From Salinibacterium sp. ZJ450 (lineage in GTDB: Bacteria; Actinomycetota; Actinomycetes; Actinomycetales; Microbacteriaceae), in the NCBI RefSeq assembly GCF_011751885.2, contig NZ_CP061771.1, forward strand, positions 2,294,001-2,358,000: a stretch of DNA of 64,000 nt, in the 5' to 3' direction. The notes below the pieces were generated by a model, which ran no database searches, was not told the origin of the DNA, and was given only the letters and a program-made list of their open reading frames with translations. Positions within the stretch are counted from its first letter, which is position 1. Each line of letters begins with the position of its first letter. A program made the position numbers and the translations under genes. Below are positions 24,012 through 33,065 of the stretch, piece by piece.

Positions 24012-25259
24012 GTGTCCGGGTTCACATTCTCAGCAGGCAATGCCGCCAAACTTCTGTCCGTTCCCCTGTATGCCCTCGGTGCATTGGCCACCCTCGTGGT
24101 ACAACGGCGCGACACCCTGTGGGTGTTCGGCAGCGGCTCCGGGGTCGGCGAGGGCTCCCTCGAGCTGTTGCACACGGTCACCACCGAGAATCCGCAGGTG
24201 CGCGCGGTCTGGCTGGCGCGCAACACCACGGATCTCGACCGCGCCCGGCAGCTGCGCATCCCCGCCGTGCTGAAGGACAGCTGGCGCGGATTCCGGCTCA
24301 CCCTGCGTGCCCGGGTGCTGGTGGTGACCCACGGCTTCGGCGACGTCAATCGGTTCGCCGCCCGCGGCGGGTTCATCGTCCAGCTGTGGCACGGCATCCC
24401 GTTGAAGCGCATCCACCTCGACGCGCCAATCACCTTCTCGGCTCCGCGGCCGCTGCGACGTCCGCTGCGCGCGCTGTACCACCGCGCCGCGCAGGGCATC
24501 GACCTGCTGCCGGCCGCGAGCGAGCTGGCAGCCGAACGGCTGCGCACCGCGTTCGGTCTACCTGCCGACCGGGTGGTCGTCACCGGCGACCCGCGCGACG
24601 ACGTGTTGACCAGGGGAACCGACGAGGAACGCCGGGCTCGAGCAGACACCCTGCTGCACGCGAAGCTCGGCCTCGACGGCTCGCCCCGGGTGGTGCTGTT
24701 TGCGCCCACCTGGCGTGACGGCGCGGTCGACCCCAGCGTGCCGTCCGCTGCCGACTGGCAGCTGATCGACGAGTGGCTGCAGCGCACCGATTCGGTGCTG
24801 GTGGTGCGGCCGCACCCGCACAGCGTCGGCGACTACGCCGCCGGCGCGGTGTCCCGCCGCATCCTGCTGCTCGACGCGGCCCGTCAGAACGACATCACCC
24901 CTGTGCTGCCCGCGGTCGACGTACTGATCACCGACTACTCCTCGATCGCCTACGATTTCGCCCTGACCGGTCGGCCGATCTTCTTCCTCGCCCCCGACGT
25001 CATCGAGTACTCCGCAAACCGCGGGCTGTACGAGCCATACGAGGCGTTCAGCGGCGGCCGCGAGACCCGGTCGTGGGCCGAGCTGGTCTCGACGCTCGGC
25101 CGCGCCGAGACCGATCCGCAGTTCCGCGCCGAGCTGCTGGCACAGACCGAACGTCTGCGCAACAGCCATCACGCCTACACGGACGGCCGCAACACCCAGC
25201 GGGTCTACGCCGAGATCCTCGACCGGCTCGCCGGCGACGGGTCCGAGAGGAGAGCATGA
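24012..25259 (+). CDS. CDP-glycerol:poly(glycerophosphate) glycerophosphotransferase family protein (TagF-like)
   Basis: A 415-residue enzyme. Key motifs are QLWHGIPLKRIHL (about residues 123-135), VLFAPTWRDG (about 232-241), RPHPHS (about 265-270) and ITDYSSIAYDFALTGRPIFF (about 305-324). TagF-like enzymes polymerise glycerol or ribitol phosphate on the cytoplasmic face during wall teichoic acid synthesis. GTG start; no strong SD. It overlaps the next TagF-like gene by four bases (ATGA), so the two are made together. Whether the unit is glycerol- or ribitol-phosphate cannot be decided. Confidence 0.88.
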   Translation: MSGFTFSAGNAAKLLSVPLYALGALATLVVQRRDTLWVFGSGSGVGEGSLELLHTVTTENPQVRAVWLARNTTDLDRARQLRIPAVLKDSWRGFRLTLRARVLVVTHGFGDVNRFAARGGFIVQLWHGIPLKRIHLDAPITFSAPRPLRRPLRALYHRAAQGIDLLPAASELAAERLRTAFGLPADRVVVTGDPRDDVLTRGTDEERRARADTLLHAKLGLDGSPRVVLFAPTWRDGAVDPSVPSAADWQLIDEWLQRTDSVLVVRPHPHSVGDYAAGAVSRRILLLDAARQNDITPVLPAVDVLITDYSSIAYDFALTGRPIFFLAPDVIEYSANRGLYEPYEAFSGGRETRSWAELVSTLGRAETDPQFRAELLAQTERLRNSHHAYTDGRNTQRVYAEILDRLAGDGSERRA

Positions 25260-26749
25260 GCAGCACCGCGTTCGTCGTCGACTCCATCGCCGTGAGCGAT
25301 GGCGACCAGCCCACCCTCCGCCTGGCCGGAACCCTCACCGGGGCGGCCCCGCAAGAGATCGAACTGATCGGCGCGCGGCAGCGCTTGGCCGCACCCCTGG
25401 AGGTCATCGGTGAGCGGTGGTCGGCGTCGCTGCCGCTGCTGGGGTCGCGGTGGGGAGGCCCGCCGCTGCCGCCGCCGTCCGGCCGGTACCGGTTGGACGC
25501 GGCATCCTTCACCGGCGCCATCACGGTTCGCGCGGTTCTGCCAGATCCACTGTTGATTCCGGATGTCGCAGCGCTCGAGTTCGCGGTGACCGACACCCTC
25601 GAGCTGAAGCTCACCCCGCCCCTCTACGAGACCGAACGCGGCCCCGCCCAGCAGTCGCAACTCGAGGCGGCATACCGGGCCGCCCAGCCAGAGCCGATCA
25701 ACGCGGTGTTCTTCGAGAGCTTCTACGGGCAGAACGCCTCGTGCAATCCGCTGGCGATCGACCGGGAACTCAGGCGTCAGCGGCCGGATGTGATGCGCTA
25801 CTGGAGCGTGGCCGACGCGTCGGTCGCCGTGCCGGAGGGCGCCGTGCGGCTGATCGAGGGCAGCGAACAGTGGTGGCGGGTGCGCGCGTCCGCCCGCCTG
25901 CTCGTGGTGAACGACTGGTTGCGCAACCGCTACCGCAAACGCGAACACCAGACGGTGCTGCAGACCTGGCACGGCACACCGCTGAAGCGGATCGCGCTAT
26001 CCCGGCGCGGCATCCGACCACGGCCCGCGCTGGCGTCCCTGCGCGAGCGATCCCGCTGGAACATCATGCTGTCGCAGAATCCGCACAGCACCCGGACCTT
26101 CCGCCGGGCCTACGCCTACTTCGGCCCGATCTGGCAGGACGGCTATCCGCGCAACGACATCCTGGTCACCGGCGACGCCGCCGCCATCCGAAGGCGCCTG
26201 GGGATCGCGGATGACGTCACCGTGCTGCTGTACGCGCCCACCTGGCGCGACGACCGACCGGACGAGATTGATCACCTGCAGACGGCGCGCTTCGCCCAGA
26301 CGCTTGGCGACGGTTACGTCACGCTCATCCGCGGACACGCCAGGACGTTGCGTCCGGGAACGGATGTCCGCGCCCCCAACGTGATCGACGTCACCAGCTA
26401 CCCGGACATCTCCGAGCTGTTCCTGGTGGCCGACGCACTCATCACCGACTACTCGTCTGTGATGTTCGACTACACCGTCACCGGCAAGCCCGTGCTGTTC
26501 TTCACGCCCGACCTGGCGGACTACCGCGACCGGCTGCGCGGGTTCTACTTCGACCTGCTCGAGGTGGCGCCGGGTCCGGTGGCTAATACCTCGGACGAAC
26601 TGCTGACCCTGGTGCGGGAGCTTGACTCGCTCGGCGACCGGTTCGCGCCGCGATACCGCGCGTGGCAGCAGCAGTTCAACCCGAACGATGACGGGCAGGC
26701 CGCGGCACGGGTGCTGGCCAAGCTGCTCGAGCGCGGGGCGATCAGCTAG
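25256..26749 (+). CDS. TagF-like glycerophosphotransferase with extra N-terminal domain
   Basis: A 497-residue protein: residues 1-120 form an added beta-rich domain (VDSIAVSDGDQPTLRLAG), followed by the TagF core with QTWHGTPLKRIALSRRG (about residues 236-252), LLYAPTWRDDRPDE, RGHARTL and ITDYSSVMFDYTVTGKPVLF. The duplicated pair with the upstream gene suggests a division into primase and polymerase or two different repeat units. AGGAGAGC precedes the ATG. It is convergent with the GT2 gene 22 bases away. Confidence 0.88.
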   Translation: MSSTAFVVDSIAVSDGDQPTLRLAGTLTGAAPQEIELIGARQRLAAPLEVIGERWSASLPLLGSRWGGPPLPPPSGRYRLDAASFTGAITVRAVLPDPLLIPDVAALEFAVTDTLELKLTPPLYETERGPAQQSQLEAAYRAAQPEPINAVFFESFYGQNASCNPLAIDRELRRQRPDVMRYWSVADASVAVPEGAVRLIEGSEQWWRVRASARLLVVNDWLRNRYRKREHQTVLQTWHGTPLKRIALSRRGIRPRPALASLRERSRWNIMLSQNPHSTRTFRRAYAYFGPIWQDGYPRNDILVTGDAAAIRRRLGIADDVTVLLYAPTWRDDRPDEIDHLQTARFAQTLGDGYVTLIRGHARTLRPGTDVRAPNVIDVTSYPDISELFLVADALITDYSSVMFDYTVTGKPVLFFTPDLADYRDRLRGFYFDLLEVAPGPVANTSDELLTLVRELDSLGDRFAPRYRAWQQQFNPNDDGQAAARVLAKLLERGAIS

Positions 26750-26771
26750 AGGTACACCGTGAGTGTGCTTA

Positions 26772-27815
26772 CTAGACGTCGGTGCGTGAGGTGTCGCGCA
26801 CATCCCGGGCGCCGCGCAGCAGTCCCCCGATGAAACCGATGCCCCAGGCCAGGTGCATGGTGGGTAGCACCAGGAAGTACAGCCAGTGGTCGCGGGCGGA
26901 TTCACCGCGCTCGCTGACGAAGCTGACCCAGCAGAGCAGCAACAGGTAGGCCAGCGGGCCAAGGTACACCACGCTGGCGAGCAGGCTCGGCCATCCGCTG
27001 ACCACGCCGGTGAGCTGCAACACGCCGAGCACGACGCTGGCGATGACGGAGACGACGAGCAGCGGCGGAACGAAGAAGCGCCACGGGTTGCGGCCCCGAT
27101 AGCGGCGTACCAGTTCGCCGCGCCAGGCACCGGTGGCCACGAACTGGCGCACCAGCTTGCTCCAGCTTTCGCGCGGCCAGTACGTGACCGTGAGCGCAGG
27201 GTCGAACCAGACGGTGTGGCCTGCCGCGCGGATGCGCAGGTTGAGTTCCCAGTCTTCACCGCGGCGCACCGACTCGTCGTAGAGTCCGACCTCGAACAGC
27301 ACGTCTCGGCGGAACACGCCGAGGTACGCCGATTCGGCCGGGCCTTCCACCGAGCCGCCATGGTATTGGCCGCCGCCCAGACCGATCTTGCTGTTGTAGG
27401 CGCGAGCGACCGCCGCCTGGAACGGCGTGCGGCCCTGCGCGTTCATCAGGCCGCCGACGTTCACGGCACCGGTGCGATCGAGCGTCTCGACGGCACGGCG
27501 GGTGTAACCCGGCTCCAGCTCGGAATGGGCGTCGACCCGCACGATGATCGGGTAGCGGCTGGCCTCGATCGCCCGATTGAGCCCGGCGGGGATGTCGGTG
27601 GCGGGGTTCCGCACCCAGGTGACGCGCGGGTCGTCCTCTGCCATCCGCTGCACGATGGCGTCGGTGTCATCCGTTGATGGGCCCAGGGCGAGGATGAGTT
27701 CGCGCTCGCCGGCGTAATTCTGGGCGAGCACGGTGCGGATAGCGCCCTCGACATAACGAGCTTCGTTCAGCACGGGAATCACGTAAGAGACGCCAGGTAG
27801 CGAGTCTTGTGTCAT
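26772..27815 (-). CDS. family 2 glycosyltransferase with C-terminal membrane helices
   Basis: A 347-residue GT-A enzyme. Residues near 9-30 start the fold (VSYVIPVLNEARYVEGAIRT); DxD-like VRVDAHSEL lies near 93-101 and the GEDWELNLRIRAAG acceptor region near 188-201. Three hydrophobic segments (about 243-265, 268-290 and 305-328) anchor it to the membrane. The context suggests it decorates or starts a wall polymer. ATG at 27815 is chosen; a TTG three codons upstream is possible. Confidence 0.85.
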   Translation of the reverse strand: MTQDSLPGVSYVIPVLNEARYVEGAIRTVLAQNYAGERELILALGPSTDDTDAIVQRMAEDDPRVTWVRNPATDIPAGLNRAIEASRYPIIVRVDAHSELEPGYTRRAVETLDRTGAVNVGGLMNAQGRTPFQAAVARAYNSKIGLGGGQYHGGSVEGPAESAYLGVFRRDVLFEVGLYDESVRRGEDWELNLRIRAAGHTVWFDPALTVTYWPRESWSKLVRQFVATGAWRGELVRRYRGRNPWRFFVPPLLVVSVIASVVLGVLQLTGVVSGWPSLLASVVYLGPLAYLLLLCWVSFVSERGESARDHWLYFLVLPTMHLAWGIGFIGGLLRGARDVRDTSRTDV

Positions 27816-27883
27816 GGGGTCCAATGCTCAGGAGAAATCTGCGGCGAGCCTATCAGCCGTGCGGTGTCAGTCAGCGGCACCAA

Positions 27884-27918
27884 GAAGGGAGCGGGGCCCG
27901 GAGGCCTCCGCTCCCTTC
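27884..27918 (-). terminator. terminator downstream of the HtrA gene
   Basis: 11-bp arms GAAGGGAGCGG (27884-27894) and CCGCTCCCTTC (27908-27918) with a 13-base loop that can pair internally. It lies eight bases after the HtrA stop on the minus strand and separates it from the GT2 gene. Confidence 0.65.
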
Positions 27919-27925
27919 GCGGGTG

Positions 27926-29572
27926 TTACTGCAGCTCGCCGACGGTGACGTCGGTGGTGGTGGCCTCGCCGCCACGCACGTACGTCATCGTGGTGTTGTC
28001 GCCGGCGCCGAGCACCCGAACCTGCGCGGTGAGGTCGGTCGGGCTCGTGATCGGCACATCGTTGAAGTTGGTGACGACGTCACCGGCTCGCAGACCCGCC
28101 GCCTCGGCAGCACCACCGGCACTGACCTCGGCGATCTGCGCACCGAGGGTGCTGCCATCGGTCACGGGCTGCACCATGGCACCGAGCAGGCCGTGCGAGG
28201 CGCTGCCCGTTTCGATGATCTCGGAGGCGACCCGCTTGGCCAGGTTGGCCGGAATCGAGAAGCCGACGCCGATGCTTCCGGCTGCCCCCTGGCCTCCCCC
28301 GGCACTGGCGATGGCCACGTTGATGCCGATCAGGTCACCGTTGGCGTTGAGCAACGCACCGCCGGAGTTACCGGGGTTGATCGAGGCATCCGTCTGGATC
28401 ACGCTGAGCGAAATCGTGCTCGACGGCGCACTCTGCTGCTGGTCGCCCGGGATGTCGAAGTTCCAGAAGTCGAACGGGCTGTCGCCCTGCTCCGGCGCCT
28501 GGTCCTCCTGCTGCGAGTCGTCGGGTGCGGCGGATGACGCCACCGTGATGCTGCGGTTCAGCGCGCTGACGATGCCGTCGGTCACGGTGTTCGCGAGGCC
28601 GAGCGGAGCGCCGATCGCAATCGCAGTGTCTCCTACGTTGAGGTCGCTGGAGTCGGCGAACTCAATCGCCGGGAGCTTGGCGCTCGGGTCGACTTTGATC
28701 ACGGCGAGGTCGGAGATCGGGTCGGTTCCGACCACGGTCGCGGTGAGCAACTGGCCGTCGTAGGTCTGCACCTGCACGGTGGGAGCTCCGGCGGCCCCGT
28801 CGAGGGTGACCACGTGCGTGTTCGTGAGGATGTGTCCCTCGTTGTCGATGACCACGCCGGAGCCGGTTCCCTGCCCGGCGTCGGACGTGACGCTGAGGGT
28901 GACAACACTCGGTGACGCTTTGGCTGCCACCGCGCTGACCAGGGTGGCCTCATCCGCGTTGTTGATGGTGACGGTGCCGGGGTTGGCGCTGCCGACGACC
29001 GTGCTCTCGTCGTTCTGATTCGTGGCCCAGAGAGTGACACCGGCACCGGACACCCCACCGACGAGCGCACCGACCGCGAGTGCGGCCACGAACGGGATCG
29101 TCGAGCCGCGCTTCGCGGACTTGTTCGGGGGAACATCGCCGCCGCCGGGAGGGGTGGCACCCGACCACTGCCCCTGGCCGGGGTACGGCTGGGTGGGCTG
29201 CGTCGCGTGCGGTGTGCTCGGCCCGGCCTGCTGGGACGTCTGAGTGTGCGCGGCGGCGGGCGCAGCCGACGGCGGGGCGTACTGGCCGTAACGGGGCTGG
29301 GCGGGCGCCGCGGCAGGGGCCACAAACGGCGCGGTCTGCGTGGGCGGCACGATGGGCGCGGACGTCGCGGGCGCAGCGGGCTCCACGGATGCCGCAGGCT
29401 CGGCGACCGGCGCGGTGTTGTACTCAAGCGGCCGCGGCGGTTCGGGTGCTGCGGGCGGCTCGGGAGCGGCCGGCGGCTGCTGGGGGGTCTCGGGCTGCTC
29501 AGGAGCGATCGGCTGGTCGCCGCCCTCTGGCGTCACCGGACGGTCATCGGGGGTCGCAGGGAGGTTCGTCAT
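27926..29572 (-). CDS. HtrA/DegP-type trypsin-like serine protease with PDZ domain
   Basis: A 548-residue, membrane-anchored protease for extracytoplasmic protein quality control. The cytoplasmic N-terminus (1-155) is rich in Pro, Ala and Gln; a transmembrane helix spans about 159-183; the trypsin fold follows with the triad H253 (ILTNTHVV), D288 (SDLAVI) and S403 (GNSGGAL). A PDZ domain fills about 450-545 (GLRAGDVVTNFNDVPI). A ~40-residue acidic insertion (about 348-386) interrupts the protease domain. AAAGGAGCACCACG before the ATG is a good ribosome site. Its own terminator follows, so it is monocistronic. Confidence 0.93.
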   Translation of the reverse strand: MTNLPATPDDRPVTPEGGDQPIAPEQPETPQQPPAAPEPPAAPEPPRPLEYNTAPVAEPAASVEPAAPATSAPIVPPTQTAPFVAPAAAPAQPRYGQYAPPSAAPAAAHTQTSQQAGPSTPHATQPTQPYPGQGQWSGATPPGGGDVPPNKSAKRGSTIPFVAALAVGALVGGVSGAGVTLWATNQNDESTVVGSANPGTVTINNADEATLVSAVAAKASPSVVTLSVTSDAGQGTGSGVVIDNEGHILTNTHVVTLDGAAGAPTVQVQTYDGQLLTATVVGTDPISDLAVIKVDPSAKLPAIEFADSSDLNVGDTAIAIGAPLGLANTVTDGIVSALNRSITVASSAAPDDSQQEDQAPEQGDSPFDFWNFDIPGDQQQSAPSSTISLSVIQTDASINPGNSGGALLNANGDLIGINVAIASAGGGQGAAGSIGVGFSIPANLAKRVASEIIETGSASHGLLGAMVQPVTDGSTLGAQIAEVSAGGAAEAAGLRAGDVVTNFNDVPITSPTDLTAQVRVLGAGDNTTMTYVRGGEATTTDVTVGELQ

Positions 29573-29705
29573 CGTGGTGCTCCTTTCAAAGCGACATCAG
29601 CTTGTCCGGCCAAGCTGTGCTTTCTGCAAGCCGTTCCTGTGAGCCAGCTGGTCGTTTTCTATGCGTCTGGCCAATGGTTCGACATGCGGGCGCAAGCCGA
29701 GGCGG

Positions 29706-29711
29706 TAAATT
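29706..29711 (+). promoter_or_regulatory. putative -10 box of the aminotransferase gene
   Basis: TAAATT, six bases before the GTG at 29718; one of the more AT-rich hexamers of the set. Confidence 0.5.
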
Positions 29712-29717
29712 TGCCTG

Positions 29718-30914
29718 GTGACTGTTTCCGGAGCCTGGCAGCGTGCCGCCCACGGTGCCATGTTGATCGGCACCGATGGGAAAACCCGCCCTACTATCTT
29801 CGCGGAAATGTCCGCGCTCGCGAGCCGCACCGGGGCGATCAACCTCGGCCAGGGCTTCCCCGACGAGGACGGCCCGGCCGAAGTGCTGGAAGCGGCCCGG
29901 CAGGCGATCAGCGACGGAGTGAACCAGTACGCGCCAGGCGCCGGCATGCCGGTGCTGCGCGAGGCGATCGCGGCGCACCAGAAGCGGTTCTACGGGCTCG
30001 ACGTCGATGCCGACCGCGAGGTGCTGGTCACCGCGGGCGCCACCGAGGCCCTGGCCGCCACCCTGCTGGCACTGCTGGAGACCGGCGACGAGGTGGCCAC
30101 CTTCGAGCCGTTCTACGACTCGTATGGGGCAACGATCGCCCTTGCCGGTGCCGTGCACCGCACCGTGCCGCTGCGGGCGCCCGAGTTCCAACCCGATCAC
30201 GATGACCTGCGCCGCACCGTCACTGACGCCACCCGCATCATCCTGGTCAACAACCCGCACAACCCCACAGGGTCGATGCTGTCCCGCGAGACCCTGCAGC
30301 TCATCGTCGAGCTCGCCGAACGGCACGACGCGCTGATCGTGACCGACGAGGTGTACGAGCACCTCACCTTCGGGCAGCAGCACATCCCGGTCGCGACCCT
30401 GCCGGGCGCGGCGTCGCGCACGATCACCATCTCCAGCGCCGGCAAGACGTTCAGCACCACCGGCTGGAAGATCGGCTGGCTCACCGCCACACCGGAGCTG
30501 GTCGAGGCGATCAACGCCGTCAAGCAGTTCCTCACCTACACCAATGGCGCCCCGTTCCAGCCGGCCATCGCGGTGGGCCTCGGCCTGCCCGACTCCTACT
30601 TCACCGACCTCGCCTGGACGCTCCGCGCCAAGCGCGACATCCTGTCGGCCGGGCTCGTCAAGGCCGGCTTCACCGTGTCGCAGCCGCAGGGCTCGTACTT
30701 CGTGGTGGCGGATGCCGCGCCGCTGGGTTTCGCGGATGCCGCGGACCTCTGCCGCCGGTTGCCGGAACTCGCCGGGGTTGTCGGCGTGCCGATCAGCGCG
30801 TTCGTTTCCCACGAGAACAAGGCCGACTTCGCGTCGCTGGTGCGCTTCGCCTTCTGCAAGAAGGTGCCGGTGCTCGAGCAGGCCGCCTCACAGCTGGCAC
30901 GGCTCGCCGCGTAG
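29718..30914 (+). CDS. PLP-dependent aminotransferase, class I/II (methionine or succinyl-diaminopimelate type)
   Basis: A 398-residue fold-type I aminotransferase. It shows AINLGQGFPDEDGP (about residues 40-53), NQYAPGAGMPVLREAIA (about 73-89), NNPHNPTGSMLSRE (about 175-188) and the PLP lysine in SSAGKTFSTTGWKIGW (about 236-251). This pattern is common to YbdL-like methionine aminotransferases, kynurenine aminotransferases and some DapC proteins. GTG start with TAAATT six bases upstream and no close SD. Nothing in the neighbourhood settles the substrate. Confidence 0.88.
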   Translation: MTVSGAWQRAAHGAMLIGTDGKTRPTIFAEMSALASRTGAINLGQGFPDEDGPAEVLEAARQAISDGVNQYAPGAGMPVLREAIAAHQKRFYGLDVDADREVLVTAGATEALAATLLALLETGDEVATFEPFYDSYGATIALAGAVHRTVPLRAPEFQPDHDDLRRTVTDATRIILVNNPHNPTGSMLSRETLQLIVELAERHDALIVTDEVYEHLTFGQQHIPVATLPGAASRTITISSAGKTFSTTGWKIGWLTATPELVEAINAVKQFLTYTNGAPFQPAIAVGLGLPDSYFTDLAWTLRAKRDILSAGLVKAGFTVSQPQGSYFVVADAAPLGFADAADLCRRLPELAGVVGVPISAFVSHENKADFASLVRFAFCKKVPVLEQAASQLARLAA

Positions 30915-30929
30915 CGCGCCGGATTCACG

Positions 30930-31526
30930 TCAGCGGATGCGTCTCGTCGTGGTACGCAGGACCCGCAACCCGTCCGGGGCCCCGCTCTCGGTGAACGCCG
31001 CCACGACTGCGTCGAACAGCGCAACCGCCTGCGCCCGCGCGACCGGGAGGATGATCACGGTGCTCGGCGCAGCTGCATCTCGCCGCAGGCGCGGACGCTC
31101 CATGAGCACGGCATCCGGTTCCGGGCTGCAGACGATGGCGTCATCCGGCAACGGCAGGCCCGGTATCCCGGTGAGGGACGCGGGCGCGAGGATCCACACC
31201 TTGTCATCTGAACTGTAGGAGCGACGATCCGTCACCGTGACCGCCGTCAGGGTGCGGATGAACCTGACCTCGTCATCCTGCTGGGTCATCGACGTGTGCT
31301 GCTCAGGGGAGGTGACGACACCGTCATCGAACCAGACCTCCACGATGCCGTCGACGCCCGATGCGTCGCCCGACCTCCACCAATCGAGTACGGAGTTCTG
31401 CACGTATTCCTGAAGGCCGGGTAGCCGGGAGATGATCTCGGCGTGGGGCGTCGCCCAGTGCTCGTCGAACTCTTCGAAGGACAGGTCGTCGCGCCTCTCG
31501 AGAAGAGCGATCCGCTTCCTCAGCAT
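30930..31526 (-). CDS. EthD-like (dimeric alpha+beta barrel) protein, possibly two tandem EthD halves
   Basis: A 198-residue protein. The start ALLERRDDLSFEEFDEHWAT is an EthD-type stretch (R-x5-S-x2-E/F-x-HW), and HAEIISRLPGLQEYVQN continues it. The second half, after residue ~110, has a similar length and again ends in a basic strand, so a duplication is possible. EthD-like proteins are small accessory or ring-modifying proteins in catabolic pathways. It overlaps the flavoprotein gene by seven bases, which strongly suggests joint function. Confidence 0.7.
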   Translation of the reverse strand: MLRKRIALLERRDDLSFEEFDEHWATPHAEIISRLPGLQEYVQNSVLDWWRSGDASGVDGIVEVWFDDGVVTSPEQHTSMTQQDDEVRFIRTLTAVTVTDRRSYSSDDKVWILAPASLTGIPGLPLPDDAIVCSPEPDAVLMERPRLRRDAAAPSTVIILPVARAQAVALFDAVVAAFTESGAPDGLRVLRTTTRRIR

Positions 31527-32869
31527 GACGCCACCGCCTCGACGCCCGCGATCGAGCCCGTGATGTGCGCGGGAGCAAGCCCGCCCACGTAGCCGTAGTT
31601 GGAGAGCCCGCCGATGTCTGCCCCCGCGGCGAAGACGCCGTCGAGGGGCGAACCCGAGGCGGCGATCACCCGGGTCGCGGCATCGATCGCGATGCCGCCG
31701 AGTGTGAAGGTGACCGCCGGCTGCACCTCCAAGGCGTAGAAGGGCCCGCTCCGCAGGAGCCCGAGCTGGGCTGCTGTGGGAGGTTCGGAGCCGGAGACCC
31801 GACTGGCGAGCGTCGAGACGCCGACGTCACCGGCAAGGGTGCGGCGCAGCTGTCCCTCGTCGACGCCGAGCGTCCCGAGGGCGACGGCGAGAGCGTCCAG
31901 CGTGTCGGCGACGGCGTGCCGCGCACCGTGCTCGACTGCGAACTCGAAGCGATCGAGGCGTCCGAAGTTCGCGAAGGGCTCGGATGCGCCGTACGTCGAG
32001 CGCGTCTCGTGGTCGACGATCAGGAACGCCCGCATCCCGTCGAGCTCCGCAAGGTCCTGGTTGAGCAGTTCGTCGCCGCGCGACTCGTCAGCGAACCTCC
32101 GGCCGTCGGCGGCCACGAGGATCCCGTGGTTCGAGTAGTACTGGGAGAAGAGCATGAAACGGTCGGGGATGAAGCCCGACACGGGATGCGAGATCAGGTG
32201 GCCGTAGAAGGTACCGAGGTCGCCCGCGGTCGCGGCACCGAGCTCGGATGCGAGCCTCAGGCCGTCCCCGGTGCTCCCCGGATTCGACCGCAGAAGGATG
32301 TCCTCCCCGACATCCGGCATCCATGTCGCGCGTGCACCGGGCGACCCCTGGAATCCGCCGGTTGCGAACACGATCGCATTCGTCTCCAGATTGGCCTCGC
32401 CCTCATCCGATTCGATGACGAGACGGTAGCGCTGGATCGCCGAGGGCTCGATGGCGCGCACCCGCAGGCCCGTTCGGATCTCTCCCCCGGCCTTCAGAAG
32501 CCGCTCCTCTAGATGCCCGAGGTAGGCCTTCACGTCAAATGTGAAACCTCGGCCGAAGCCCATGACGTCGTCGGTGGACTGGTCAGAGACGAACACGCCG
32601 CTTCGGCGGATGGCGTCCAGGTTCGCGTCGTAGTCCGAGATCACGCGCTCGCCGAGTGCGACGTTGCCCGCCGGCACCCTCGCGCGATACGACTCAAGGT
32701 CGGGCGCGGTCCAGAACATTCCTGCCGAGAGCGCGGCGGAGCCACCGAGGCGATCACGCTTCTCGATGAGTACGACACGACGTCCGGCCTCGGCCGCCAC
32801 CGATGCTGCGCGGAGCCCCGCGAGGCCCCCGCCCAGAACGACTATTTCGGTCGACCATTGCCCAGTCAT
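31520..32869 (-). CDS. FAD-dependent oxidoreductase of the fumarate reductase/ketosteroid dehydrogenase family
   Basis: A 449-residue FAD_binding_2 flavoprotein. FAD-binding turn VVLGGGLAGLRAASVAAEAG (residues 10-29), the RLGGSAALSAGMFW segment (about 41-54), AIVFATGGFQGSPG near 165-178 and the C-terminal end FTLGGIAIDAATR plus GVFAAGADIGGLSNYGYVGG. Relatives desaturate or reduce a C-C double bond next to a carbonyl (fumarate and urocanate reductases, tricarballylate and ketosteroid dehydrogenases). The protein lacks a heme domain and a signal peptide, so it is cytoplasmic. It is divergent from an MHS transporter; the substrate is unknown. In-frame codon use seems richer in CTC than the flanking genes. 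Confidence 0.83.
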   Translation of the reverse strand: MTGQWSTEIVVLGGGLAGLRAASVAAEAGRRVVLIEKRDRLGGSAALSAGMFWTAPDLESYRARVPAGNVALGERVISDYDANLDAIRRSGVFVSDQSTDDVMGFGRGFTFDVKAYLGHLEERLLKAGGEIRTGLRVRAIEPSAIQRYRLVIESDEGEANLETNAIVFATGGFQGSPGARATWMPDVGEDILLRSNPGSTGDGLRLASELGAATAGDLGTFYGHLISHPVSGFIPDRFMLFSQYYSNHGILVAADGRRFADESRGDELLNQDLAELDGMRAFLIVDHETRSTYGASEPFANFGRLDRFEFAVEHGARHAVADTLDALAVALGTLGVDEGQLRRTLAGDVGVSTLASRVSGSEPPTAAQLGLLRSGPFYALEVQPAVTFTLGGIAIDAATRVIAASGSPLDGVFAAGADIGGLSNYGYVGGLAPAHITGSIAGVEAVASC

Positions 32870-32944
32870 CGCTACCTCGCGTGTTCGTCATCTTGGAATC
32901 GGGACTCGCGTCGAACATAAGCGAGCACGCGTCGAGCACCTCAA

Positions 32945-32998
32945 TTGCTTTCCAGATAGCAGAAGTTGCGCACCTTTCTTCATGGCAGAAAGCAACTT
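32945..32998. promoter_or_regulatory. inverted repeats in the divergent flavoprotein/transporter promoter
   Basis: TTGCTTTC (32945-32952) is matched by GAAAGCAA (32988-32995), and AAGTTGC (32963-32969) by GCAACTT (32992-32998). The 196-base intergenic region is AT-richer than its surroundings. These are candidate sites for the IclR regulator encoded downstream of the transporter. Confidence 0.5.
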
Positions 32999-33065
32999 TG
33001 AGCGATCCGCGCGCGCCGCTACTTTGAGGGCCGGGCAGAGTTGCCCATGAACGAGAGGTTGCACC

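Noticed and set aside
26886-27677. Plus-strand frame opposite the GT2 gene
   Set aside because: Antisense shadow; the GT2 frame has the GT-A motifs and membrane helices.
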